Source of the DNA: Bacillota bacterium
GTDB lineage: Bacteria; Bacillota; Clostridia; Christensenellales; SZUA-584
DNA: 64,000 bases
NCBI GenBank assembly: GCA_023412005.1
Contig: JAEYOE010000012.1
Coordinates: 248,001 to 312,000 of the forward strand
Direction: 5' to 3'
This document shows positions 9,801-17,922 of the stretch, one piece after another. The first letter of the stretch is position 1. Each line of letters begins with the position of its first letter. The position numbers and the translations under genes were made by a program. The notes beneath the pieces are model-generated. The model ran no database searches and was not told the origin of the DNA. It worked only from the letters and a program-made list of their open reading frames with translations.

Positions 9801-12800
9801 ACAGTGGTACGCAGCGCAGAACCAGACGCCCGCCGGTCAGACACCTCCGGCGCCGACGGTCACCAACGATGACGTTGCCAACACCGTATCCGGTATGAAT
9901 CTGGTTATGGAGTACAAGCTGGATGACGCCGCCGGTTACACAAAGTACGATCCCATAACGTTCGGCAGCCTGAATTTGGCCGGTAACCATACGCTGGCGG
10001 TTCGGTATGCGGCATCGGGAGCCGACCCGGCAGGCCCGGATAAGATACTGACCTTTACGAAGACGCTGGAGAGTCTTTCAATATCAAAACAGCCGGAAAA
10101 GACCACCTACATTGAAGGCAACACCTTTAACGCTGCTGGCATGGAAGTGACGGCGCATTATGATGACAAAACGAGCGAAGTCGTGACGGGCTACACGACC
10201 GACCCGACAGACGCGCTCACCACATCGAATAAGAAGGTCACCGTTTCTTACACGAGCGCAGGTGTTACGAAAACGGTCGATCAGCCGGTTACGGTGAACC
10301 CAAAGAAACTGTCGGCTATTGCCATCACGACAGACCCCATAAAGAAGTCGTATGTTGAAGGCACGAACTTCGATCCGGAGGGCATGGTTATCACGGCTAC
10401 TTACGACAACGGCAAGAGCGAAACAGTGACAGGCTACACGATTGAACCGTCCCGCGAGCTGGAGACGACGGACATGAACGTGACCATCTCGTACACCGTT
10501 GACGGCGTGACGATGACGGCTGACCAGACGATATTGGTTACCGAAAAGGCGCTGACGGGCATCGAAATCACAAAGGCACCGACGAAGACTATCTACATCG
10601 AGGGTAACAAATTTGATCCAGCAGGCATGGTGGTGACAGCGTCGTACAACAACGGGAAGAGCGAGGCCGTAACGGGTTACACGGTTGCATCTGACGGGCT
10701 GGCGATATCGGACACGAAGGTTGTTGTTTCGTATAACCGCAAGGGTATAGTAGAAACTGCCGAACAGCCGATAACGGTGAATGCGAAGGCGCTGGAGAGC
10801 ATCAAGATCACGACAGAACCGCTTCAGAAGTCTTATATCGAGGGTAACGTCTTCAATTCGACGGGCATGGTGGTGACGGCGTTCTATGACAACGGCACCC
10901 AGCAAGATGTGCTCGGCTATTCAGTCGATCCGTCCGGTACGCTTGAAAAAACGGATACGAAGGTCACCGTCTCATATACCTTTGCCGGTATGACGAAAAC
11001 GGTAGACCAAAGGATCACAGTGCATGCAAAGTCGCTGGCGAGAATTGAGATTACAACGCCGCCTTCTAAGACCATATACGTACAGGGAGAATCCTTTAAA
11101 ACGGCGGGTATGGTGGTGACGGCGCATTACGACAACGATACCAGCGCCGTGGTAACCGGATACTCTGTGGATCCATCGGGCGCACTGACCACCTCGGATG
11201 GAAAAGTGACTGTCTCGTACACCTATGCTGGCGTGACGAAAACAACCGATCAGCCGATCACCGTGTCAGCCACAGCGCTGGATCGCATTGGAATCACAAC
11301 GCCGCCGTCAAAGACCAGCTACATTGAGGGGAACACCTTCGATCCGACGGACATGGTGGTGACGGCCTATTATAACAACGGTACGAGCGGCGTTATAACA
11401 GGCTACATAGTCACGCCGTCCGGCGAGCTAGCCACGGCGGATACCAAAGTGACTGTAAGCTACGGCGGCAAAACGGCTGAACAAGCGATAACGGTCAACG
11501 CGAAGAAGCTGACCGGCATCGCGATCACGGCCGAGCCGACAAAGAAAGCCTACATTGAGGGCAACACCTTTGACCCGGCCGGCATGGTTGTCACAGCGTA
11601 CTACGACAACGGCAAGCATGAAGACGTGACCGGATACTCAGTCGCTCCGGCCGGCCAGCTGAAAACGGCCGACAAGAAGGTAACTATCAGCTATGGCGGT
11701 AAGACGGCGGACCAGGCGATCACGGTTGCCGCAAAAGCTCTGGACCGCATTGCCATAACAGCCGCACCGAGCAAGACGCAATATGTTGCAGGTCAGGCGT
11801 TTGACCCGACAGGCATGGACGTTACGGCTTACTACAACAACGGCACATTCGGGCCGGCTGGCGGTTTTACCTGGATACCCGCTGCCGCGCTGGCAACAAC
11901 GGATACGAAGGTGACCGTATCGTTTACTTACGAGGGTGTGACGCGGACAGCCGATCAAGCGATTTGGGTTATACCCAAAACGATGACGGGCCTCTATTTC
12001 AAAACGCATCCGACATCAGTCTATTATGTGGAGGGCGAGACATTCAATCCGGCGGGCATGGTGCTCACCGCCACGTATAACGACGGATCGGTTATAGACG
12101 TACATCCCGGCCAGTATGCATTATCAATTAACAGGCCGCTGCAGATGGGCGACACGTCGATTGAGGCCATATATGATACAATGCGTGTCGCGCAGAGCAT
12201 CACAGTCATGCTGAGGCCGCGCGTGTTTACTTACACCAGCGCGCAGCTGAAGGACATCGGCGCGACGGCCGGCACGCTCAGCCCGATGTTTGATCCGAAC
12301 ATCAAGAACTATACACTGGTGCTCGACGAAAACACCGCCAAGACCACAATTATGCCTGTGTTGGCAGATGCCTCGAGCAAGCTTACGATAAACGGCAGGA
12401 AGGCTTCGTCTAAAACGTTTACTCTGGCTAACGCCAAAAAGACAAGAGTGACGATTAAAGTAAAGCCCAAGTCCGGCAAGACCATGACTTATACCGTTAC
12501 CATCATGAGAGCACCGTCCACGAACGCGAGTCTGGCGCTTATCAAAGCTTCGAAAGGTGCGTTTGCAAAGGTCGGTTCGACGAACTACACGGTGAACCTT
12601 TTAAGTACCCAGACCGGCACGAAATTCACCCTGAAGCTCGCGGACAAGAAAGCCAAATATACCATAAGGCTTGATGGTAAAAAGACGTCCAGCAAATCCG
12701 TTTCGTTGAAACCGGGCACAACGAAAACCCTTGTTATCACCGTGATACCGCAAGCCGGCCTTGCGTATGCCGTCACGTACACGGTTACCATAACCCGGCC

Positions 12801-12807
12801 AGGCTAA
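6859..12807 (+). CDS. Giant secreted Ig-repeat protein with an embedded NodB polysaccharide deacetylase
   Basis: The protein has 1982 residues. A signal peptide (about 1-33, ending AQAE) is followed by an unassigned N-terminal domain (about 35-180). Next come two Big_3-like repeats interleaved with four Ig-like repeats that share a YQWY core. The NodB deacetylase spans about 762-985 with catalytic-site Asp769-Asp770 (FTFDDGW) and the metal motif His825-x3-His829 (HTYDH). After a linker domain, nine further Big_3 repeats (about 1075-1785, motif KT-Y-EG-FDP-GM-VTA-Y) lead to two cadherin-like sandwich domains. No LPXTG anchor or S-layer domain is seen. Lying between galE and pelD, it may deacetylate or bind the exopolysaccharide outside the cell. 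That link is inferred. Confidence 0.88.
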   Translation: MKGKKFSRGLSKILSLLLSFVMIFGALPTIAQAEPGTDTYQRVTSLTDGGVYVICVKPSSSYLAMNNTITNGFAGTTSGLTVTDDGQLLTSAVDASIQWIYTSSNQTLKNGTNNYYLVRSNGSDNLQLQANLTGYNANWSFNSNKLYLGSNSHYLYYNATSGLNVSGSSNNAATVYLFKRVSKSVSGIAIKTPPTKTTYVAGVDSFDPASMVITATYNDNTTADISTSGSPDGYTYSPAGVLSANTTTVTVTYGGKSASQAVTMNAAPPNITTQPSDTATYVGDSARLTVAATVADGGTRSYQWYSNTSDSNTEGSIISGATGTSYTLPTTTAGTYYYYCVVTNTNNAVNGTKAFTTSTRAATVTVNANPQLPNISGQPSGLSEYVGDAKSLSVTADSPDGGTLSYQWYNNGSNSSTYGGSAISGATGSSYQPSSAAAGTVYYYCAVSNTTVPPKKATLNSNITGVTVNSVLVDSITVRVPPTKTVYNEGEIFDPSGMVIAAQYNNGTTADVTRYSIAPPGVLTPDDHTITITYNGKTATQDITVHTNAKTPSINAGTPVDWLALNVGEAASLSVTATVSKGALTYQWYSNTIAENSGGTPVGVSSDNPSLTLDTTVAGTTFYYCVVTNTDTTATGNKTATAASRVAQVVVRKDAQTPNIGYWSPEDTSFYKNSVSRISVAAWIDWGNLTYQWYKNTTGLNSGGTPVGSSSSSSSLLVDTSTVGTTYYYCVVTNTDTGAPGIQTATATSRAARVDISAFNKGTVLFTFDDGWKDQLTEAYPILHEAGFKATVYVNGEFVQGDDPEFMRLGDLRTLNAAGWDIANHTYDHSDIGDLTDQENMAKLKAIYTDCADWLDRNGLSRASKHVAYPSGLYSSDLIRLLKSSGFKTGRATMFGQQFGVQYENELFKLPVYSLGDDDDLQACISGINTAASSGSTIILMLHRVEQDPGDLVTTKAQLQRVVNEVSANVRANKLSVMTITQWYAAQNQTPAGQTPPAPTVTNDDVANTVSGMNLVMEYKLDDAAGYTKYDPITFGSLNLAGNHTLAVRYAASGADPAGPDKILTFTKTLESLSISKQPEKTTYIEGNTFNAAGMEVTAHYDDKTSEVVTGYTTDPTDALTTSNKKVTVSYTSAGVTKTVDQPVTVNPKKLSAIAITTDPIKKSYVEGTNFDPEGMVITATYDNGKSETVTGYTIEPSRELETTDMNVTISYTVDGVTMTADQTILVTEKALTGIEITKAPTKTIYIEGNKFDPAGMVVTASYNNGKSEAVTGYTVASDGLAISDTKVVVSYNRKGIVETAEQPITVNAKALESIKITTEPLQKSYIEGNVFNSTGMVVTAFYDNGTQQDVLGYSVDPSGTLEKTDTKVTVSYTFAGMTKTVDQRITVHAKSLARIEITTPPSKTIYVQGESFKTAGMVVTAHYDNDTSAVVTGYSVDPSGALTTSDGKVTVSYTYAGVTKTTDQPITVSATALDRIGITTPPSKTSYIEGNTFDPTDMVVTAYYNNGTSGVITGYIVTPSGELATADTKVTVSYGGKTAEQAITVNAKKLTGIAITAEPTKKAYIEGNTFDPAGMVVTAYYDNGKHEDVTGYSVAPAGQLKTADKKVTISYGGKTADQAITVAAKALDRIAITAAPSKTQYVAGQAFDPTGMDVTAYYNNGTFGPAGGFTWIPAAALATTDTKVTVSFTYEGVTRTADQAIWVIPKTMTGLYFKTHPTSVYYVEGETFNPAGMVLTATYNDGSVIDVHPGQYALSINRPLQMGDTSIEAIYDTMRVAQSITVMLRPRVFTYTSAQLKDIGATAGTLSPMFDPNIKNYTLVLDENTAKTTIMPVLADASSKLTINGRKASSKTFTLANAKKTRVTIKVKPKSGKTMTYTVTIMRAPSTNASLALIKASKGAFAKVGSTNYTVNLLSTQTGTKFTLKLADKKAKYTIRLDGKKTSSKSVSLKPGTTKTLVITVIPQAGLAYAVTYTVTITRPG
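10069..12216 (+). repeat. Nine tandem Big_3-type Ig repeat units inside the giant gene
   Basis: Units of about 231-243 bases encode nine successive copies of a roughly 80-residue domain. Most units open with ITxxPxKxxY(I/V)EG, and most carry a TGY segment and a KVTVSY strand. The DNA copies have diverged, so the array is old rather than recently amplified, but recombination between units or assembly collapse is possible. Confidence 0.85.
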
Positions 12808-12838
12808 GCACGGGCAGCAGCCGGTATTGAAAATAACA

Positions 12839-12871
12839 GCAAGTCTCCCGGGCACGGCCCGGGGGCTTGCT
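12839..12871 (+). terminator. Strong GC-rich hairpin after the giant gene
   Basis: GCAAG and CTTGC enclose CCCGGGC-acg-GCCCGGG, giving a very stable stem. No U-tract follows, so it may act as a weak terminator or an mRNA-stabilising 3' structure rather than a classic intrinsic terminator. Confidence 0.55.
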
Positions 12872-12926
12872 ATACGGCTTGCCGTGATGGCCTGCGGCAT
12901 CTTGTTTTGCTATGAATTATGAGTGA

Positions 12927-12995
12927 ATTGCGGATGCGTTTGGGTATCATTTGAGCCCGATAAACGGCGAGGCAGTCGGGTGTTACATTCGCAAT
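12927..12995 (+). promoter_or_regulatory. Inverted repeats in the pelD leader
   Basis: ATTGCG at 12927-12932 can pair with CGCAAT at 12990-12995, and inside it CCCGA pairs with TCGGG. The closed structure ends just before the GATGAGG ribosome site of pelD. It does not match a riboswitch class I recognise. Confidence 0.3.
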
Positions 12996-13009
12996 GATGA
13001 GGATATCGT

Positions 13010-15157
13010 ATGGATTTATTGCTGACAGGCGATCTTTCTAATTTGGTTGATGAATTCTGCAATCAGCTATCCGACGGAAACAGAGTCGTTATCGCGTCGA
13101 CATATATCGAAAAGAAGAATTATTCTAAGAAAGCCGCTGTTTTTCCATGTGCGCCAAATGACACTTTGTTCAGTAAACTTTTCGATTCATACAGTTTCGA
13201 TGTCGTTATCTTCTTGGCGAAGAGGGGTGAACAAAAGCGAATTGAAACGGGAGGCATTGAGGATCTGGATCGATGCCTGCAATTGTGTGCCAAGCATCAT
13301 GTATCTCAAGTTATATATGTGTCATCCGGCGCGGTGTATGCGGGCAACGATAACATCGATGAGCGCTGCGTCCCTAGTCCGGTTGACAGCAACGGCCAGA
13401 TATTGGCAGCCGGTGAAAGTCTCGTTAAGCATTACAGGCTAAAATTCGGCTTGAATACAATCGTTATGCATGTTCCGTATTTGTATGGGGATAGTGTTTC
13501 CAATTCTATGCTGGCAGACATATATGCCCATCATGTGCGTAAAGAAAAATATATCTTTCACGGATTACCCGGTCAGCAATGTGATTTCATCAAAGATACA
13601 GATTTGGTTTCGTTGATTGTGAAGCTGATAGACGATGGATATGACCTCCCCATTGGCGTGATTAATGTGGGAAGCGCCTGCCCGCTGACATTGTATGAGT
13701 TAGCGGGATTGATAAGAAAAGAGATTGCTGATTTTGAATATGAGTTTACCAATATTGAAAGCGGTGTTGCTCCGCATATGCAAGCGGAGACGGCATCTGA
13801 ATTGTACAATTGGGTTGCGTATCATCATATTGCAAACCAAATGGGCATTACCATAAGAAGATTCGAAGAAGTCAACTCCATAAGAGTATCATGTTTTAGA
13901 AGGCTCTTTCAAAAGATCAGACAGAATCATTTTGTTTTAACAACGCTGGAATTAATTCTCGGGTTTGCCCTCATGCAATTTTTAAACTTCCTGTCATCAA
14001 CGGATATTCAATACCGCTATGTTGATTTCAGGCTGCTGTTTGTTGTGTTATTCGGAAGCCTTTATGGAGTAAAAGTTGGCATGATTGCCGTATTGTTGGC
14101 TGTTGTTTCGTGCATGCTGAGTTATTTTGGTACACAGCTGGATTGGAGATTATTGTTCTACAACATTGATAACTGGCTGCCGTTCCTTATATATTTCGCC
14201 GCGGGTGTGATTACCGGTTATGTGAAGGACAGGAGCGTGAGCGTGCTTGAACTGGAAAAAGAACAACGGCTCACAATGGAAGAACGGTATATTTTTTTGT
14301 ACGAATTATACGATCAGACGCTGAAAAACAAAAGACAGTATAAGGATCAGCTTTTAAGCTACAGAGACAGCTTCGGCAGAATTTATAACATAACAAAGCG
14401 ATTGGATAATATCCTTCCTGATTCGGTGATGCATGAAGCCGTTGTCATCTTAGAGGAACTGCTGCAAAACCAAACGATTTGTATCTACACTGTCAATCAA
14501 AATGCGACTTATGCGAGGCTCTGGGTCAGCTCGAAGAATATTTACAATAAGATCAAGAAATCGATTAAGCTGACCAGATTCAGCCCCATGTTAAATGAAG
14601 TAAAGCGGGACGAAATTTGGTGTAACAAAGAACTCATTGACGGTTATCCTGCATATTGTGCCCCGGTATTCAGCCATGAGAAAATTACGGCTCTCATTAT
14701 GATTAACGAGGCCCGTTATGAACAAATGACAACTTACTATTATAATCTAATAAAAGTGCTGTGCGGGCTGATCAAAGATTCCTTGATTCGTGCGCTGAAT
14801 TATCACAAAGCGATAGAAGAAAAAATATTCATCGATGGAACGCGTATCTACAAGTATGACCCGTTTGAAGATATACTCGCGGCGAAGCAAAGAATGCGGG
14901 CTGACAATGTTGCCAATTATCAACTGCTGCGAATTGATAACCGATACAAAGATATAACCGCTTTGTATTACATCGTTGAAAAATGGATACGCTCAACGGA
15001 TGTTATCGGACAGGGAGCGGATGGGGATATATACATCCTATTATCCCAAGCTGAGCAAGAGAGCATGGTTCGGGCAATCGACAGGTTTTTAAAAAACGGA
15101 ATTTTATGCACGCCTGTTAACGGGATGGCTGTTCCGGAAAGGCAATGCCAGGGGTAA
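13010..15157 (+). CDS. pelD: PelD-like c-di-GMP receptor with an N-terminal degenerate SDR domain
   Basis: The protein has 715 residues. Residues 1-290 resemble an extended NAD-dependent epimerase, but the glycine motif is weak (LLTGDLSNLV) and the catalytic Tyr-x3-Lys is absent where expected (GQILAAGESLV), so catalysis is doubtful. About three or four membrane segments follow (313-410), then a coiled linker, a GAF-like domain and a degenerate GGDEF domain. The active-site sequence is GADGD instead of GGDEF. The inhibitory-site motif Arg661-S-T-Asp664 sits at the canonical distance before it, as in PelD proteins, which bind c-di-GMP there to switch on Pel synthesis. It is the first gene of the pelDEAFG-type cluster, so the assignment is strong despite low sequence identity. 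Confidence 0.85.
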   Translation: MDLLLTGDLSNLVDEFCNQLSDGNRVVIASTYIEKKNYSKKAAVFPCAPNDTLFSKLFDSYSFDVVIFLAKRGEQKRIETGGIEDLDRCLQLCAKHHVSQVIYVSSGAVYAGNDNIDERCVPSPVDSNGQILAAGESLVKHYRLKFGLNTIVMHVPYLYGDSVSNSMLADIYAHHVRKEKYIFHGLPGQQCDFIKDTDLVSLIVKLIDDGYDLPIGVINVGSACPLTLYELAGLIRKEIADFEYEFTNIESGVAPHMQAETASELYNWVAYHHIANQMGITIRRFEEVNSIRVSCFRRLFQKIRQNHFVLTTLELILGFALMQFLNFLSSTDIQYRYVDFRLLFVVLFGSLYGVKVGMIAVLLAVVSCMLSYFGTQLDWRLLFYNIDNWLPFLIYFAAGVITGYVKDRSVSVLELEKEQRLTMEERYIFLYELYDQTLKNKRQYKDQLLSYRDSFGRIYNITKRLDNILPDSVMHEAVVILEELLQNQTICIYTVNQNATYARLWVSSKNIYNKIKKSIKLTRFSPMLNEVKRDEIWCNKELIDGYPAYCAPVFSHEKITALIMINEARYEQMTTYYYNLIKVLCGLIKDSLIRALNYHKAIEEKIFIDGTRIYKYDPFEDILAAKQRMRADNVANYQLLRIDNRYKDITALYYIVEKWIRSTDVIGQGADGDIYILLSQAEQESMVRAIDRFLKNGILCTPVNGMAVPERQCQG

Positions 15158-15161
15158 CGAT

Positions 15162-16100
15162 ATGGATGATCATGCGATACGAATGATACTGTGTATACAT
15201 TTATTTTGCTGTGGTGTTTACTTCCTATTATCAAGGCTGCGTCATAATCGGGCAAAACTTGTCTTGCTGCCAATGGTATTATTGATCCCGGTTTTTGGTG
15301 TTATCTGTTGTAAAATTGCGGAGATGACAAGCCATAATAAGCGCGGTACTTATGATAATTCCTCGGAGTTACCGGCTTACCGCAATGGCGGATATGCCAA
15401 GATTGATATAGACGAAGCGGATAAGCCCGGCGCTGTTGTTCCTCTGGAAGAGGCGATACTCATTAATGATGCACAGACACGACGAAAAGTGATGATTGAT
15501 ATTTTGCATCGTGAACCGGCCCAATATCTCGATTTACTTAAGCTTGCCCGTTTAAATGAAGACGTTGAGGTCACGCACTATGCCGCAACGACGATCATTG
15601 AAGTTCAAAGAGGCTTTGAGCTGGAAATACAGCATAAATCTGCACTGGTAAAGCGCCATCCGTCAGACATCGCTTTGCTTGATGATTACATTGATACGCT
15701 TAACAGGTATTTAAGCAGCGGCTTGCTCGAGGGCCATTTGCTCGGCAAGCAGCGGATGCTTCTCATGCAGCTGCTGTATAAAAGGATAGAGCTTGAGCCT
15801 TATGATAAAGAGACATACTTTAAAATTATCGAAAATGATACCGCACTGCATCGGTATGCCGGGGCAGAGCAAGCATTTCAAACGTTAACGCAGAATTGGC
15901 CTGAGGATGAAAATGCCTGGCTTGCCGGAATACGAATTTATATGGAGAGCAACAACAAGCAGCAAAAAGAAAATATACTTGGAAAAATTAAAATGATGCC
16001 TATCAAATGGAGTGTCAAAGGAAAGGAAAGATTAAAGTTTCTGTACGGAGACGACATTCTAAAGATGCTGGCCGGTACGAGCGTGAGAAGCGGTGTATAA
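15162..16100 (+). CDS. pelE: PelE-like membrane protein
   Basis: The protein has 312 residues. Two hydrophobic segments near the N-terminus (about 8-25 and 33-50) are followed by a soluble helical part with TPR-like features (YLDLLKLARLNEDVEV, AEQAFQTLTQNWPEDENAWLAG). PelE anchors the inner-membrane Pel synthase complex by binding PelD and PelF. The sequence itself is poorly conserved, and the call rests on size, topology and position between the PelD-like and deacetylase genes. It overlaps the next gene by 8 bases if that gene starts at GTG 16093. Confidence 0.75.
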   Translation: MDDHAIRMILCIHLFCCGVYFLLSRLRHNRAKLVLLPMVLLIPVFGVICCKIAEMTSHNKRGTYDNSSELPAYRNGGYAKIDIDEADKPGAVVPLEEAILINDAQTRRKVMIDILHREPAQYLDLLKLARLNEDVEVTHYAATTIIEVQRGFELEIQHKSALVKRHPSDIALLDDYIDTLNRYLSSGLLEGHLLGKQRMLLMQLLYKRIELEPYDKETYFKIIENDTALHRYAGAEQAFQTLTQNWPEDENAWLAGIRIYMESNNKQQKENILGKIKMMPIKWSVKGKERLKFLYGDDILKMLAGTSVRSGV

Positions 16101-17922
16101 TGTGAAAAAATATGATGGATTTAATAAAATTCTCTTACCTCTCGTGGGTATGCTCTTGTTGGCTCTGCTGCTTTTTGTTAAACAAGGGGGCATGCCATAC
16201 GACAACATTCCTGCAACAAAGGGATACATTTCGGGCACTGCGTTAAACGCTGAGACCCCAGACTTACCCAAAGAATGTATTGTGCTATATAACTCACATG
16301 AAGCTTATAGTGAAGATATTAATCAAAATATAAATTTTGTGTTGTCGAGCATGCGCGTTAATTTTGATGATGCTGATATTGCATCGACAATGTTTCCGGA
16401 ATTAAGCCAATACAGAACGGCTATTTTATCGTTTGCGGATATATCAGCCGTTCAGCAATACCTGCCCGATCTGTTCAACTGGGTTGATCAAGGGGGGAGG
16501 CTTTTATTCGCTGTATCCATGGAGCCGTCTGCTGCACTGTCGCAGATCAGCAGTAAGCTCGGGATGCTGCAAGGCGATACGCAATTTGTAAATGTCAATG
16601 AGGTTCAGATCGTGACAGACTTCATGCTGGGCGGCAAGGGCAACGAGTATATTTGGGGCAGCAATAATCGCTATGCGCTGCTTGAACAGCTGGACAGCTC
16701 TTGCACGATACACCTAAAATCAGCAGGAGACACCGAGGTTCCATTGATATGGGAGAAGGAATACGGAAAAGGAAGAATTATTGTCAACAATAACGATGCC
16801 TTTGGCCAAAAACAGTCCCGCGGCTTGGTGGCCGCTGTTTACAGCCTGCTGGACGATGTGTGTGTTTATCCGGTTATTAATGCGTCGATGTTCTTAATCG
16901 ATGATTTTCCGGCGCCCATATCAGATGGCTACAACGAATGGCTCTACAGAGACTATAAAATGAGCACCGACAGCTTTTACACCAACATATGGCTTAAGAG
17001 CATGATGATGCTGGAGAAAAAATACGATCTGTCATTTACCGGTATGCTGCTGGAAACTTATGATGATGCTGTTGTCGGCCCGTTTGCTTCCACAAAGAAC
17101 ACAGACCGCATGAAATACGTCGGCGATCTGCTTTTGAATAACAATCACGAAATAGGCTTGCAGGGGTATAACCATCAGCCGCTCGTTCTGCAAAACTTTG
17201 ATTACCCCGGCACAATGCGCTATAAAAAGTGGAATTCAGTCGATGATATGCAAAAGGCAACGGCGGAAGCATTGCGTTTTAGCAAAGAGCTGTTTCCGCG
17301 ATTGGATATTAAAAGCTACATCGCCCCTTCGTATATTTTATCAAAGGAAGCGAGAGAGATGATAAAGGAGGATATACCGCAAATCACAGCCATCTCTTGC
17401 TCCTATTTAGGATGTCAAGACGGGCTGCCGGGCGGGCAGGAATTCGATGTTGGTGATGATGGCCTTATCAATGTCCCGCATCTCATCAGTTCTTTTGATG
17501 ATGAGTCGAGGTGGCTGGCAATTAACGAAATCAATTTTCACTATGTGAATTCATTGATTTTGGACCCAACGAACATACTGGATCCTCAGTATGGCCAAAC
17601 AAAGGGATGGGAGAATTCACTGGAATCGCTCGATCAGTATTATAACTGGCTGTTTGATTCTGCAAAAGGAATACGGAATCTCACCATGCAAGAAGCGGCC
17701 ATGTCCGTTCAACGATATTGCAATCTTCGTGTGGAGAAAATCATCGGAGATGGAAAGATAACGATAAAGCTATGGGGGTTATATGATGATGCGTGGCTGT
17801 TAATACGGTGTCGTGCTGGTCAAATAAGCATCGTAAAAGGCGCAACGTTGTCGCCCTTAAGCGGCGGGCTTTACCTGCTGCATGCCACGGACAGCGACAT
17901 AGAGCTAACGACGAAGGGGTGA
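16093..17922 (+). CDS. pelA: PelA-type polysaccharide deacetylase (DUF2194), Gram-positive form
   Basis: The protein has 609 residues with one N-terminal membrane segment (about 14-29) and an extracytoplasmic body of the DUF2194 type. A Rossmann-like region with a flavodoxin-like glutamine-amidotransferase look (about 60-260) is followed by the deacetylase. Its Asp270-Asp271 (LIDDFPAP) and His361 (GYNHQP) fit the metal-dependent carbohydrate esterase site. It would remove acetyl groups from N-acetylated Pel. The glycoside-hydrolase domain of Pseudomonas PelA is missing, as expected for Gram-positive loci. Start is either GTG 16093, overlapping pelE, or GTG 16102. Neither has a strong ribosome site. 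Confidence 0.82.
   Translation: MYNVKKYDGFNKILLPLVGMLLLALLLFVKQGGMPYDNIPATKGYISGTALNAETPDLPKECIVLYNSHEAYSEDINQNINFVLSSMRVNFDDADIASTMFPELSQYRTAILSFADISAVQQYLPDLFNWVDQGGRLLFAVSMEPSAALSQISSKLGMLQGDTQFVNVNEVQIVTDFMLGGKGNEYIWGSNNRYALLEQLDSSCTIHLKSAGDTEVPLIWEKEYGKGRIIVNNNDAFGQKQSRGLVAAVYSLLDDVCVYPVINASMFLIDDFPAPISDGYNEWLYRDYKMSTDSFYTNIWLKSMMMLEKKYDLSFTGMLLETYDDAVVGPFASTKNTDRMKYVGDLLLNNNHEIGLQGYNHQPLVLQNFDYPGTMRYKKWNSVDDMQKATAEALRFSKELFPRLDIKSYIAPSYILSKEAREMIKEDIPQITAISCSYLGCQDGLPGGQEFDVGDDGLINVPHLISSFDDESRWLAINEINFHYVNSLILDPTNILDPQYGQTKGWENSLESLDQYYNWLFDSAKGIRNLTMQEAAMSVQRYCNLRVEKIIGDGKITIKLWGLYDDAWLLIRCRAGQISIVKGATLSPLSGGLYLLHATDSDIELTTKG

Noticed and set aside
7424..12216. Repetitive DNA as a possible CRISPR or satellite array
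   Set aside because: The periodicity is that of Ig domains in one continuous reading frame; units have diverged and there are no spacers.
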